Assembly (NCBI RefSeq): GCF_001522545.3
Contig: NC_031783.1
Span: 3,408,532 to 3,472,531 of the forward strand
Reading direction: 5' to 3'
Length of the DNA: 64,000 nucleotides
From: Parus major
Taxonomy: Eukaryota > Chordata > Aves > Passeriformes > Paridae
A program made the position numbers and the translations under genes. Under the pieces are notes generated by a model, which worked only from the letters and a program-made list of their open reading frames with translations, did no database searches and was not told the origin of the DNA. Position 1 is the first letter of the stretch. Each line of letters starts with the position of its first letter. Positions 36,757-49,616 of the stretch are shown here, in pieces.

Positions 36757-39700
36757 TGTGTACATAAATATGGATCTAAAAATACAATATTACCTTTGGA
36801 ATTCATTGCAGCAGCCCAGAGCTGTGGTCCCTGGGAGGACACAGCCAGCCCATCCCTGGGGCTGTGAGCTCAGGGATGCTCCTGTCTCCCAAATCCAGCT
36901 GTGGACACTGAGCTCCCCAGCCCTGCTTCCTCAGCCCCTGAGTGCTTCCTTATTCTGCAAGTGAAATCCCAGCAGAAAGAGTGCAGGGGGTGTTTTCCTG
37001 TGCCTGATCCCAGCCCTGCCTTGGGTGTGCAGGTCCTGGCACAGGCTCACACAAGGTCGCTGCTCTCTGCCTCTCCTCACTTGCTCCGTTCACCCAGGAG
37101 CCTGTGCAGAACTGAATTCTCTTATGAATTCCTTTACATGGCCAAGAGCAAGTCCACTTGGGAAATCTATCAGGTGCCCTGATGAGATATCTTTGGGAAA
37201 TTCACTTAAATTTTAATTGTTTGCAGGATCACCTGCCAATCTCTGTTCTGCTTAGGAAGATAAATGGAGGCTTAGTAAAAAGACAGAAGTGTTCACAATA
37301 ACATCGTTTTGGGTGCAGTAGATGGATAGATTTTTTTGCCACAATAAAAAGAAAAGCTGTTCTATAAATAGCAGGATGTAGGGTTAAGTGGATATTTTAA
37401 AGAAGAGGTCATTCAAAATGACAAAATGTATAAAAGTGATTGCCTTCTTCTTGGTCTCTTGTCACGCAGATTTGCATAGACAATTCTGACAGAGACCAGA
37501 TTCTTTCAGGATAAGCTGAATTCAGCTGGCCTTTAAATCAAAGCCAGCACTGCTACAACTGTTGAGATTTATCAGGGAAATCTACACAGGAGAAAAACAA
37601 TTTTATCTCTTTAATAATAGTTATAAATTTAGGAATTGCTTGAGTTCTGTAATTAATGGATTTTCTTTGCTGTCGTGTCAGTTCTGTGGGGAGATGGCAG
37701 AGCTATACCTGCTTTTATTTATTTAAGTAATAATCTCCAGCTGCAAAACAAATTTTTCCAGACTTTTTTCTTTTCAGAAAAGACACTTATAATTGTAAAA
37801 TATGCAGTACTTGAGCATTTTTCCTCAATTGTGAGCACTTTCCATTCTCTTTTTGAAAGCTTCTCCTGGGGACACTCACATATTACAAATGGCCTTGAAA
37901 AATAAATAAACAATGCATCCTTTTGTTAGGAGTATGTGCATCTTATCCATCTGTCCTCCTCCTATGTTCCTTCTGTGTTATTATTCTACAAAGTCAATTC
38001 TTCCAGAGAATCTATTTGATTTTTTTTTTCCCTGTAAGAAGCTTACAGGACAAAAAAAGCAATAGAAATTCACCTCAGTATTGTTCTTGAGGAGGTATTT
38101 TCTCTTACTACCTTGAACAAGCTTCTTGTATGAAAAATGAAATAGAAGGAAAACAGAAAACCATCTGCCTTTTATCCCTCTCATTTAATGGAGCTGAGTT
38201 CTCCTCAAGAGTGCCTTAGAGTATTTAAACCCACTCCTGATGCAGTAATTACAGCTTCTGCCTGGCCTGGTGCTGCAGGTAAGGCTGTGCAGGGGTAATT
38301 AAAAAACAAAACAAGAAGAAAATAAATTTGGATTTCCCCACTTTGAAGGTGCCAGAAGTGAGGGGTGGCAGGGGAACAGAGCAGAACATGGAGATTTGAG
38401 AGTCCCAGCCTGGCCTGTCCCCCTGCCCTTGTCTCCAGGGGAGGCTAAAATGCTAATGACGATTTCAGAGAGGCAGGAAAGAGAGAGCAGAGGCTTTCTG
38501 GAAATGCTGAAGAATCAGTCCCATTAATCAGGGGCAATATTTCACACTTCTGGCTGCTCCTTGGTGGGGCTTTGCCCCACACCATCTCCTGTGGGTTAAT
38601 GATGAGCTCCAGGGTTAATGGTTTGACACTTCTGATCCCCTTCAAGCCCTCTGGTATTCTCCTTCCACATGTGCAACTTTGCATAAGGGCACAGATTTCT
38701 TGATAGAGCAGGCACTTGATGCAAAAACCATTGCAGTTGTCTATAAATTAAAGAACAGCTAGTGTCACTATTGTTAGGCCTGAAAAATGCTGTGGCTTTT
38801 GCTTCCTTTCCTGAGTTTATGAGCATCAGAAATGTTCTGACAAAATGTTGGTGACTCTTAGAAATTGGTATGGCTCTCTGGAATAGATACCAATAAATAT
38901 TTAAAATAATTCCATTGTCAATTTGAGGAGAAGGCTGTTATTAGTAAAATCTAGATAACAAGCATTTTTGTAACAAAACATAGCTGGAAAATTAATTAAT
39001 ATTAAAAATATCTCTGCTTGCTATGCTCCAAAATTCTACTGGTGACAAATTCAGTCAGTTTACCCATCTCTCAGTCCACAGTCACAAAGAATCAGACTAG
39101 AACATCCTAAAACCGAAGGAAGCCCCCCAAAAGGGAACCCCAACACTCACTGTAAATACTGATCCAGCAGAAATGAGCCGAGCTCTGTCCATCCTCCTTC
39201 TGAGCTGGCATTCACAGGGTACAAAACTGAGTCATTGATTTTGTTTCCTCTAATAAACAGAACCCTGTCGTTTTTATGGAATGTAACTTTACAGTTTCTG
39301 AAGAGGCTTCATGAGTGAAAAATTCATTGCTATTTAGTGTCCAATTGCACCCAGCTTTAGAATCTAATGCCTCCTGTTCACATCGCTGAGCAGCCGTTCT
39401 GCATCCTATGCAGTGCAAAGTTGATTCAGGCAATTTTCCCTGTAGATTTGTGCATATGTCACCTTTGGGCAAAAGATGAGCTAATAGAATTGAAATGAAT
39501 GTAATTGGCAGAAGGTCAACCAGGGAGCCATACATGTCTAGAGCTTCCAGAAAAGGCAGAGTTGTTTCATGTTGGCATATGACTTGATTAGTATGCAGGT
39601 AAGGTGATTGTGCCTCAACAGAATAATTGGATCATTGAAATATCTGCAAACCCTGGTGTATCTACAAAGCCTGAGCAGTGATTAGATCCTGCCTGTTCAT

Positions 39701-42700
39701 CGCAGCAAGCCTTGAAATTCTTCCCACTGTGAAAAACTAATTTTCTGTGGGAATTTATTAAATAAGAAATCTGCATGCCACTTTACCTTGTAAGCATTAC
39801 CGGCAGAATACAAAGATTTCTTTTGACTTTGATGTATGCACTTCACGGATGCTTTTATATCATTGTTTTGTTATTTCTCTGCATTCAGCAGAAATTCCAG
39901 TATCTCTTTCTTCCCTGGGTTTCTGGAGAGAGTTGTATCTCCATCTGATGATAAAGCAGCCATTCATTTAAAGCAAAGGGAAGGAGGGGAAAGGTGGGCT
40001 GTGGAAAAAAGAGCCAGAATTGGAACATGCCAATACACTTCAGTTGTTGTGTTCTGAAAACAGCCAGAACAAATAGTCACAAGTTGTTGCTTTTCAATCT
40101 TCATGTTTCTGTGCTGTAATTGGTTTCTGCTGCACCACTGAACAAATTTTATTGTGTCATCTGGGTTTTTTTTTTGTTTTAAAACCGGGGAATGCTAATT
40201 TATGCCGGTAAACAACAACAAGTATTACAGGGTAGGATTCCTGTGCTGCCCAGCAAACTTAAAAAATTAGAGAAGAATGAACATAAGCTTGGCAATGTTT
40301 ATTTCAACTCTACAGAGAAGTGCTCTGAAGGGCAAATAACAAGCTCCTTTGTGCACTGCACCGACAACATAAACTCACACCTTGGTGGCTCAGACCAAAC
40401 ACCTTTCCAGCAGGAGGGTGGAGGCTGCAGCTCATCTTCTCCTCCCAGCTAGTGGCAGCCAGGTAGTGGATGAGAAAACCCCAAACATCTGCCTCCTCCT
40501 CTCTGCTTTTGTGGTTTGAAGGGCTTGGCTGCTGGGGTGCAGCTACCCCAGTCTGGAGTCACAAACAGCATCGCTTCAGCTCCAGCGCAGCAGAGCCACT
40601 GTGGCAGATAATCACCTAAAAAGAGTAAATCCTTCTGGGTTAAGGAAAAGAGTTGTATGCAGAGCTAAATGAATAATTCATAGGAAATAATTTATTTTTT
40701 TTTCCACTTGCAGAATGGCTTGAGATTCTCTCAGCTGTGTATTAATTATTCAGATGTTTCTGAGAAATGTTTTCTGTAAACTTTATTGTACAGATTGGAA
40801 CTTTGAGCTTGATTCTTGCAATGAATGATTTAGGAGGCTGCATGGACTTCCCAGACCTTAATTGGTTGGGTACACAAGCACCTATGTGAATATATTTGGT
40901 GAAGATTCAAAACCTGTTTTCAATAACATCACTGTCTAATGAAACTTAAAAACTTCCTCTTCATGAGCTGTGTTTCTGTAGTAAAACACAACAACTTTAA
41001 TTTTTTATGAAAGTGAGCATCCAGCACATGGCTGAAAGTAATTCACTTGGAAACTGAAATGGATCTGTAAATACTTTTTCTGCATAATTTACACAGTTCT
41101 ACTTGTGTGATACTAATAACTACTTATTAGCCTTGAATTTATACTACTCAGTAGGGGAATATTTCTTTGTTCCTTCTCTAAAAAGTTGTAATTATCTCTC
41201 CATTGCTGCCTATCAGTATCCAAGAGCTTTGAGGATGGTACATTAGGACCTCATATATTTGTGTAATGTGCCACAATCTTGCCATAACAAAAATCCCAGA
41301 CTGTTCCATAAACAAAGTCATTCTGCTAGATTTTCCTCATTTGTGGAAAAAAAGACTAAAAAGTATGGTAGCCTTGATATTTTCATATTAGGATGCCAGA
41401 GTGTGTTAGAAAAACACATGTATTTCTCACTCATTCTGGTGATAACAATAAGAATACACCTGAAAAAAAAAAATCTGATGTATTTTTAGTATTTTTGCTG
41501 GCTGCTTTGAGGCCCTTTGGAGGGAATGTTTATCAGATCAATGTCTAAAGTAGTACCATGCCATGAACTTACAGACCTGGCTAGTGGAAATGGGTGGATA
41601 AGTTCTTGAAACACGTTTTTGACACATATTTATTGACTTACAGAAGCGGTAAAAACGCATTATTCGTGTCCTTGCTGAGCCCCACTCAGGGAGGTGCCTT
41701 GAGCTTGCTTTGCCACAGTAATTACAGCTTGCTCACCTTGCTCTTGTTGCTCCTCTAATTTCAATCAGATAAAATTAATCAGCAGTTTCCTGCAGAGGCT
41801 GTTCTCTGCTGATTCTGCAGTGCCTGGGGTCTGTGGTGTCCCATAAATTCTGTATTCCAGGGAGGGCTGGGTGCCACGCCTGCAGAGGGACCTGTGCTCC
41901 ATGTGTACACTGATATTCCTGCTCCTTCCTCCTGCTCTGCTGCTTCTCCTGGATCCAGTGCCCTGCTTTCACCTCCAGCCTGGGATTCCTGGCTCTCATC
42001 TCTGATGCAGATATTTTCCAAATGCTTTTGGGAAAACTGACTGCAGGACAAGCACAGGGTTGCTCTGCTCTGTCACTGCAGTAATATCCTCAGAGGGCTC
42101 CAGGAGCTCTGTTGAGCACAACCTGCCCTGCCTAAATCTGTGCTGGCTCCCCTTAACCACACTGGCTCCTCTCCAGTGCTTTTCAAGCTCAGGCTTTATT
42201 TTTTTCTCCTTCAGCTGAATTTAGTTAAACTTGGAATGTGTGTGGAGTCTACAGGAGGATGGGAAATACTCCCACAGCCGTTCATTGTGTGAACAATGTG
42301 GTGTGCGAGCTTCTACAGGAGGGATCTCAAAAAAAGCTCTCCAGCCCAGAAAAGGGAGTTTATGACAAAGATCTGCAACTCCTGATTTGCAGAGTGAGCA
42401 GTAACAGACCATGAGAGCTCATGTCCCTTCCCCTTCAAGGGCTAGGACACCCCAAAGGAAACTGCTGCTGCTGCAGTGCCTTCAAAACAAAAGGAGCTGC
42501 TGATTAACGCAACCTCTAATTAAGCCATGGAATTTCTTCCTGTCAGATTTTATGGTTGATAAAGTTTACACAGATTAAAAATGAGACTGGACAAATTCAT
42601 GCAAGAGGAATCTGTCAAGGTCAGTTAAATGTCAGGACACTGAAATGTGAGGAAGGCCTGAGGCTGCAAACAAGAAGGAATTATCAGTAAATGTGAGTGC

Positions 42701-44668
42701 TGCTCTGGCACGGCTGCCCCTGTGACATGGAGCTGTGCACACACACTCTGAGTGTGGCCTTCTTCATCACTTCTCTGAGCCCACTGCAGCTCTAATTGAA
42801 AGCTTCCTGATCACCTAAACCCTCAAGCATTTCCATCTGTGTGGGGGTTGGTGGAGATTTTGGACTCTAGCTCTCACAAGAATAGAGATTTAAGGTGTTA
42901 GCTAAAATTCACTCTTGGGTTTAGTGCTGAACACTTCTGCATCGCTTGAAGAAATTTGGCATTCGGACACCCTGTGCATTGATTGCAGATAGTTTGAAGT
43001 TACTCTAGAAAATGCAAATGACTCCATTTTATCTCTGTCTTGAGTTTAGATTTTGTGATTGGTTGGGTTTTCTTGGTCTTAATTAAAAGTTTCTTCTTCA
43101 GAGCTGTAGATATATATTTATTTTTTTTTTGCTGAACGATTTCCCCTCATCCTCCTCCCAGGGGACAGAATTATCTAGATCAAGGTTGAAGGAAACATTA
43201 ATTAAACTTAGCAATAAAATAAAGTCTACAAAGACAGTGTTTTGAGTTTCTTGTCAATAAATCTCCTTATATAACTTTTAAAATGTCCTTAAATTTCATC
43301 CCTAAGTGTAGCATTATAAGGCAGAGCATGTTTGCAGTGTCAGAGTGTGCCTGCCAGGATATCAAAATCTGAAAATAAAGGAGCATAATCATCTTCTTTC
43401 TGCTTCCCTGAACTTTCAAGTCAGTGCAGCAATTTAAATATGTGCTTTTTTTTCCTGGGCACTTACAAAAACCTGTTCCAATTGGTTTTATCTTTATTGT
43501 TTAAAAAATTATTATCAGGAGGTAGAAAGAGGTTGGGGAGTTGGCATCAGATCACCAGAGCTGACCTGGCAGCAGAATTAACATTCTCACAGAGTGGGGA
43601 GAGAGGGAGACAACAAAAGAGACTCTCCAGTGTAGATAATATATTCAGTTTTACTGGTTTTAAAACCCTGAATCAGAAAGAGAAGCGGTAAACAAAGAAA
43701 ATAAGCAAAATATCATGTACTGCTCTCTGAAAGTGAAATAGTTGGAATATTTAAATAAACAATAGAGCTTGGGTTGTACAGTGACATTGATTAGAACTGA
43801 CCATCCTCGAGCTGTGGACAGACCACACATGTTGGGGGGTTTAAGGTATTTTATAAAAGGAGTTGATTTTAGTGGACAATTCATGAACTTAAGGACAGGA
43901 CCAAGCAATGTGGCACAGTATGATCTAGAACTTCAGCTCTCTTGGCAACTTAGCATTTCTCACTATTGACACTGCATACCAGAGCTCTTAAGTCAACTTT
44001 TAAGTCCCAATTCCTTAAAATGGGAAATAAAAATAATTAGAGATAATTATCAATCTGCTGTTAGAGAAGCAACACCATCTTCCTCAGCTACCATCCTTCC
44101 TTTGCTCTGGTGTAGCAGACAGGCACTTGCAGAGTCGGGTCAGCAGAAACATTGATGAGAAATGAGCTCTGAGCCTTGTGCCTGGTGCCACGGGGCTGGG
44201 CCAGGACAGGAATCCTCGGGGCTGTGCCTTGCTGGATGGATCCCACACCACATGGGAAACCCTTGTTCTTGCTGTCAGTGGATGTTGACACTTCAGTGGG
44301 GATTGGAGGCATTTTCCAGGTCTCAAGGAGTCATGAGCAGCTGATGGCTGCTAGAATAGGATTTATTGTATAAAAGCATCAGTCTCAAAGGCAAAGAGTT
44401 CAGAGAGTTAAAGCCCTTCCTTTTTCCACCCCACTGCTTCAGACAGAAGCTCCCAGCCCCGAACCCTCTGTGCCAAGGCATGGGGAGTGCAGGGATCTCT
44501 CATGAGGGTCCAGAGGGGCAGGGAAGGCACCAACACCAGAACCTTGTGTGGGCCAGGAGCTGCAGGAGGCCCATGTCCACTTCAGGAGTGTGCTAAGACA
44601 GGAAAACATTTTCTGTATCTGTGTCTGAGACTTGGAAACTCTCTCCTGAGGTCTCCAGCAGAGACCTG
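36757..44668. other. Non-coding stretch, no gene seen
   Basis: GC-richer at about 36820-37090, 41790-42000 and 44150-44580, AT-rich elsewhere. Open frames are unrecognisable. Those at 39212-39535 (minus) and 43769-43969 (plus) are the least repetitive but have no domain I can name. A piece near 42080-42190 resembles text I associate with dispersed avian repeats, reported only as a low-grade observation. T runs occur near 40167 and 43118. Confidence 0.55.
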
Positions 44669-44722
44669 AATCATCAAAAATCACACAAGGGTTTGGGTTG
44701 GAAAGGAATCTGAAAGCCCAGG
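44669..44722 (-). mobile_element. CR1-like LINE 3' end, short eroded remnant
   Basis: GGGTTTGGGTTGGAAAGGAATCTGAAAG on the plus strand is close to the reverse complement of the CR1 3' end as I remember it (pattern GGTTTGGGTTGGAAAGGACCTTAAAG). To its left, AATCATC-AAAAATCAC looks like a decayed copy of the short terminal repeat that ends CR1. The element therefore lies on the minus strand and is 5'-truncated to a few dozen recognisable bases. Confidence 0.5.
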
Positions 44723-45331
44723 GAGTCCTGAATTCTGAGCAGCACCTTCTCAGGTGGAGTTCTGTTGTCCTGGACCACAGGAGCAGCTGGTGATGATGAT
44801 GGAGCTGCTGTTCTTCTTCTTCAGGTGTTTCTGATCCCCAACACAGGGGATTAAATTCATAAATCATCCAATCAGCTAAAAACACGCTTCTAAAACAATC
44901 CTTTCTACACCAGTCTGGATTTAATTCTAACATGTGAAAGCAACGTTCTTTTTACCTAAATCTTACGTATAGGGTATTATCTGTTTACATGAATAATCCT
45001 GTTCTATCCAAGAATGCAAACTATATTTTCCTTATATCTAGAGCTAAGTTGAATCTGTGAAGGATATAATCAATGAACTTTAAACTGGGTAATAAGGCTT
45101 TTCACTAGCTGACACACTTAAAGTGTGTCACTTAATCTTAGGGCACTTAAGCTATATTTTTACATACTTAAAGCTAAAACCTACACTTCTATTTATACAC
45201 ATTTATTTATGGTTTAATATATTTTAATTTTTTTCTCTCTCTGAGGAGCTCAGAGAGGCTTTTATTTTGAATTCCAACAAATGGACACTGAGTGTAGTCT
45301 GAGACAGTTTCTGACTGATCACAGCTCCTGT
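44723..45331. other. Non-coding stretch between two CR1-like remnants
   Basis: The first 200 bases are GC-richer and carry a minus-strand frame (to 44933) without recognisable content. From 44940 it is AT-rich and includes the CACTTAA cluster at 45111-45150. Confidence 0.55.
45111..45150. promoter_or_regulatory. Cluster of three CACTTAA motifs with a palindrome
   Basis: CACTTAA occurs at 45115-45121, 45129-45135 and 45144-45150, all on the plus strand and 14-15 bases apart. It matches the reverse complement of the NKX2-class homeodomain core T(T/C)AAGTG. The first copy lies in a 19-base inverted repeat, GACACACTT-A-AAGTGTGTC (45111-45129). Binding is inferred from motif knowledge only. Confidence 0.3.
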
Positions 45332-45430
45332 TCACAGAAACATTTAGGTTGGAAAAATCTCTAAAACCAAGTCCAACCAAATCCCACCCCATCACCACCT
45401 TGTCACACCCTGAGTAGTGATGAAACCAGT
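45332..45430 (-). mobile_element. CR1-like LINE 3' end, 5'-truncated
   Basis: The plus strand reads CACAGAAACATTTAGGTTGG, then AAAAATCTCTAAAACCAAGT and CCAACC. This tracks the reverse complement of the CR1 3' terminus, whose hallmarks are CAGAATCATTTAGGTTGG, AAAAGACCTCTAAGATCA and GTCCAACC. Sequence after it (CCCCATCACCACCTTGTCAC, then GTAGTGATGAAACCAGTTCC) continues in the same style to about 45430. It is the better preserved of the two remnants and lies on the minus strand. It has no coding capacity left. Confidence 0.7.
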
Positions 45431-48400
45431 TCCATTCACTGTGTCAGAGGAGAGAAATGGGTAAAACTAACTCATGGAATGTTTTGATACAACAAACACA
45501 TTTGTGGCAATCAGAATTTGCCCACTGCTGAGCAGAACTGCAGCTCTCTCCATCACAGGGTAGTGCTGATCCCCAGCAGAGAGGCCTTTCTTTGAAAGAA
45601 AATATAAATTTTGAGTGCTTTTTCTTCCTACTCTTTTGCCAGTGGAATAAGGTAGCCTGGTAACTTCCTGTGTTTCAGCATTCAAGGTCTATAGAACAAT
45701 TTTCAAGATTTGGTCCAATCATTTTTTTTAATTAAACACTTTAGAAGTTCGGGGAGGCTGAATAGCAAGATGGAAAGAGTAGAGATTTTAAAATGAACTG
45801 ACAATTATTCATGGGTCATCCCTTCTCAGATTTCATTTACTCAAAGACCCAATAAAAGAACATATTGTAAGGTGGTTCATTTTTTATAATTTCTTTAACT
45901 TTTTAATCTCATTTTTAAAATTATAAAGGTCATTAAGAGACTAATTTTGAGATTCCCTCCAGAGTTTTCTTACTCAGGCAGATTTTATTCTGTCTGTGAT
46001 AGCCATGCATTACAAGTCACTGAGTAAAGCAGTTAAATCCCTGTTCAAGTACACACCTCTGGCTACACAAGTGTTCAAAATTCATGTGTGCAGAACTGAG
46101 GTGCACTGCCAAACTGGGGCTACAGTGGAATATTTTTACTTTCCCTGAATGGAATAAACTGAGTATGTTAGGAAATTCTCCTCTGAAATCACAGTTTTGT
46201 TGGTATGTGGCTTATTTTAAATAATTTCTAGGATACTGCAATAGATGAGACTTTAATTTTTAGCTGTTCTCTTTGTTCTAAAATAGAAGGGCAGTGCATT
46301 CTTTCTCATTCCTTTCAGGGGAAACATTGCCTGGCTGAATACCACAGCCACCACTGGTTTCTGTGTTTATATCCACTGGAAAATGGTGGGGTTTGCCCAC
46401 TTTTGATGTTCAAAGCTTTGTGAATGATGAAGAAATTTGGGTTAAGAACATTGACTAAGCTATCAAGGCTTGAGCTTGCAATTCAGAATGGTATTGAGAA
46501 AATTCTTCACATTAATAAGGTCTAAATGGGACTTTAGCTGCTCTTTACATCATAATCCTCCCTGCTATTTCATGAAAACTGGACAGTTAACTTTATTTGG
46601 TAGTTTAATATTCTGTATCAATACTTTCATTTCATCCTTTAGCATGATAAATCTGTTTTGCAAATTACTAAAAATTGCTAACTGATTGTCAAAAAATATT
46701 CATTTAGATAATTAAAAACGCTTACTCTCTGGCAGTTGTTATCTTCCCAATATCAGCAAGATTATATAATATAAAAATACCCCATGGTGTCACAGAATGC
46801 ACCAAATTCTGCAAAAGACTGTTAAATGGAAGAGACTTTATAGCCATGAAGGACACCAGGCAGGAGGCCCTGGCTCCTTCAGAGCTCAGGTACTTGGTAG
46901 AAGAACTTTACACAGCACTGAATTGCCTTGGTCAGAGCTAAGGCCAGAAATTGGGATTAAATTGCATTCCTATTGGAAAAGTGGCTCAAGATACACTTAA
47001 AAATTCTGTGTAGGTGCTAAATGGCATAAAAAATAGAGAGTCCCTGGTCTGACTCTTGCTGAGATAGAAGCTGAAATCTGAACTATTCAGCATTGAGCCT
47101 TTTCAAGCGCTGTAAAGTCAAATTAAAAGAGTTGTTACAGTGGTAACAAGTAAAACAACAAATGCCAGCAGCATGTGATTTTCTCACCTTGTTCTAAGTG
47201 AAGTTTGAAAATTTTCATTGACAATAGAAGCCCGTATTGGTCTAACTGACTTTCACTGGGATGGGGAATTTAAAAAAGAAAATCTGTTAAAACAAGATTA
47301 GAGAGTCCTTGTGGCAGCTTCAAAGCAATTCTGAGCTCAAGACTCAAATTCCACATGCAAACATTGCACATACAAGAAAATCACAGTGTCTCTGGATGAA
47401 CCTGAGGAGATTTCAAAGAGAGGGAAATCAGTTCATTTTGCTGGGTAAGAAACTGGTTTTCAGATTGCTCAGCTCCCCACTGTTTCTCTGAGAGCGATGG
47501 AAATCTGCTCAATTCCTGTGGAAACCTCACTGGACACTGTTCAGTATTCAAGAGGCTTCTTTGGGCTGGCTCTAACCTGGTGAGTTTATAGAGCAGAAGT
47601 GGAATTAACCTAAAATATTTTGCTCTTTGGGCTGTGTTTGCCACTTTATTAATGCTTCATGGATCCTGAGGGTGTCAGATCACGCCGGGAGGCGCGAGCT
47701 CGGGGCTCAGAGCTGTGCTGCTCGGGGCTCAGGGGGGTTTCTCCTCCCTCCCACAGCCCCACTGCTCACCAGCAGCGTGTTCCAGAAATGAGCAGGGCTC
47801 TCTCTTGCCACAGCCATTCCACAGAGATGCTGGAGTGCAGAAGTTTCTGCCCCAGCAGCCTGGGATCACGACAGGCTGCAAGGTAAATTGAAATTGGTCA
47901 CTTCCCTTTAAACCACTGCATCTGGGTCCTGGTGTTCTTGACAAACAATTAAAGTTAAATTCATCTCCGGGAGATTTTGCTCTCTTCCAGAAATGAGTTA
48001 AAAGGAATTTTCAATTTCTAGTTGTAAGTCTGAGGCAGAGCTGGGAGGGATGAGAACAGAGCTGTGTGCTGTGTGTATCTCACTGCGCTCTGGGGTTTGT
48101 AAGGGAGGCCATTGCCCCTTTTCCTCTTGTGTCCAGTGTCCAAACTTTGGGTGAACCCCCCAGTATGTAAATAATTATTAATTTAATTTCTCTAATAATG
48201 TTGGGGGCTGGTGTAGGTGAGTGCTGATGTACTGCCTGCACCTTTTGAGCTTTTTTGGTAATAACCTATGCAGACATTCAAAACCTGCATATTCTTCACC
48301 TGGAGCATCATGCTTCACTTAATGTGGTGCAAGATTAGATTCCTCTGGGATATAATGGGGTCCCTGTTAGGTGACAGACCACCAGGCTTTGAGAACTCAG

Positions 48401-49590
48401 TCATTTCATCCGGCATGTGACAAATTTTATTTCCTTATGAACGTTTCAGGCACGGTTTTGATCTGAAAGCAAACCTAGGGTGTTCTGGTTGGTTCTGTGT
48501 TAGGGTGCAAAGCCACAGCTAATTAGCCATTCCCTTTACTGTCACGGAGACAGCATTTGGATCATTTGCTCTGATCCTTTCCTTAATGCTTAATAAATTC
48601 TTCACTGTTACACTTTAATTCATTAACTTCACTTTTGAAAGGATCGACTCAGCTTTTTCAGGCCTGTGTGTGAACATGAAAGAATAGAGCCAGGCAGTTT
48701 GATTCTTTCAAGTCCCAATCCCAGATGCCTCCACACTGCTTTGAGGATCATTATCCTGCTGTAGTTATTTAGGAACTTTATTGGCAGGATTCTTTCTAAG
48801 CAATTGGAGACTCAGAGCTGCTGGTCTGAGCTGTGCTGTGCTCACGGATTCTTGGTTGAGAGCATTTCACATTCTCTCACTTTGGAGAATATCCTGGACT
48901 GGGCTAATGATGCTCAAATGCTCTTTAAGCACTGAATTTGTAACCTTGTGCTTTTATTGTTTGTTGGTTTGTTGGTTTGTTCTTTTCTTGAGTATATTGG
49001 TTTAAGTAAGCCTCAATTTCTGGAGCTAAGAGAAGACTTGAGAATAAATATCCAATGAGGAAGTTGGGTCTTGGAAGTGCAAGGGAGTGTCAGGCAAATC
49101 CCTGGTGGTGGGTTCTACCACCAAAACCAAAGTGTAGGAATGCCTTGGGTTTTCCACAGTAGGAAAATGCTACAGTGTTCCCTAGGGATAGCTCCCAAAA
49201 CAATTTGGGTTTAACAGCTTCTCACCCTTCTAGGTTTGTGATTTTGAAATGTTTGTTTGCATTAGTGCAGAGCAGCTGATTCCAAGAGACAACTCTTCCT
49301 TGGGAAGTAGCAGGAAAGCAGGCAAGGAGCTCGTGTTTCAGTAATGAACTCCACAGAGCCAGGCAAGGACATCCTTGGTGTGGTGTCTGATCATCTGTAC
49401 CAATCTAAAGATCTGAAAAATGCATTTTAAATACTCAGGAATTACTGGCAGCATTGTGTGAGGAAATAATCTTTAATCTTGTTTGATGGCACCTGTGGTG
49501 CTCTGTCATTATGATAAAACGTGCAGGAGGGTAAAACACCATGAGCTGCCTTAATGTCTGCATATATGGAATAGACACTTCAGCACCATG
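45431..49590. other. Non-coding stretch, no gene seen
   Basis: AT-rich apart from about 47660-47880, which has a small cluster of CpG (GCCGGGAGGCGCGAGCTCGG near 47693) but is far too short for a CpG island. A TTGGTTTG-type run lies at about 48960-48981. Open frames are unrecognisable. Confidence 0.55.
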
Positions 49591-49616
49591 CATATATATA
49601 TATATTTATATATATG
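49591..49616. repeat. (TA)n microsatellite with one interruption
   Basis: Alternating TA from CATATATA to TATATATG, broken by a TTT in the middle. It is near-palindromic and likely length-variable. Confidence 0.85.

Noticed and set aside
38257..38285. Possible 24-base exon ending CTGCAG|GTAAGG
   Set aside because: The donor is good, but the upstream acceptor lacks a pyrimidine tract and branch point, and eight codons carry no information.
39212..39535. 107-codon minus-strand frame
   Set aside because: No domain, no splice context, and the start codon is not convincing.
43769..43969. 66-codon plus-strand frame and an antisense partner
   Set aside because: It looked slightly protein-like, but neither strand matches a family I know and no splice sites bound it.
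44439..44933. 164-codon minus-strand frame
   Set aside because: It overlaps open plus-strand frames in a GC-richer patch and runs through the CR1-like remnant at 44669-44722, so it is not a gene.
47659..47886. Possible CpG island or first exon
   Set aside because: CpG are confined to about 50 bases and the surrounding sequence is ordinary. The frame across it is unrecognisable.
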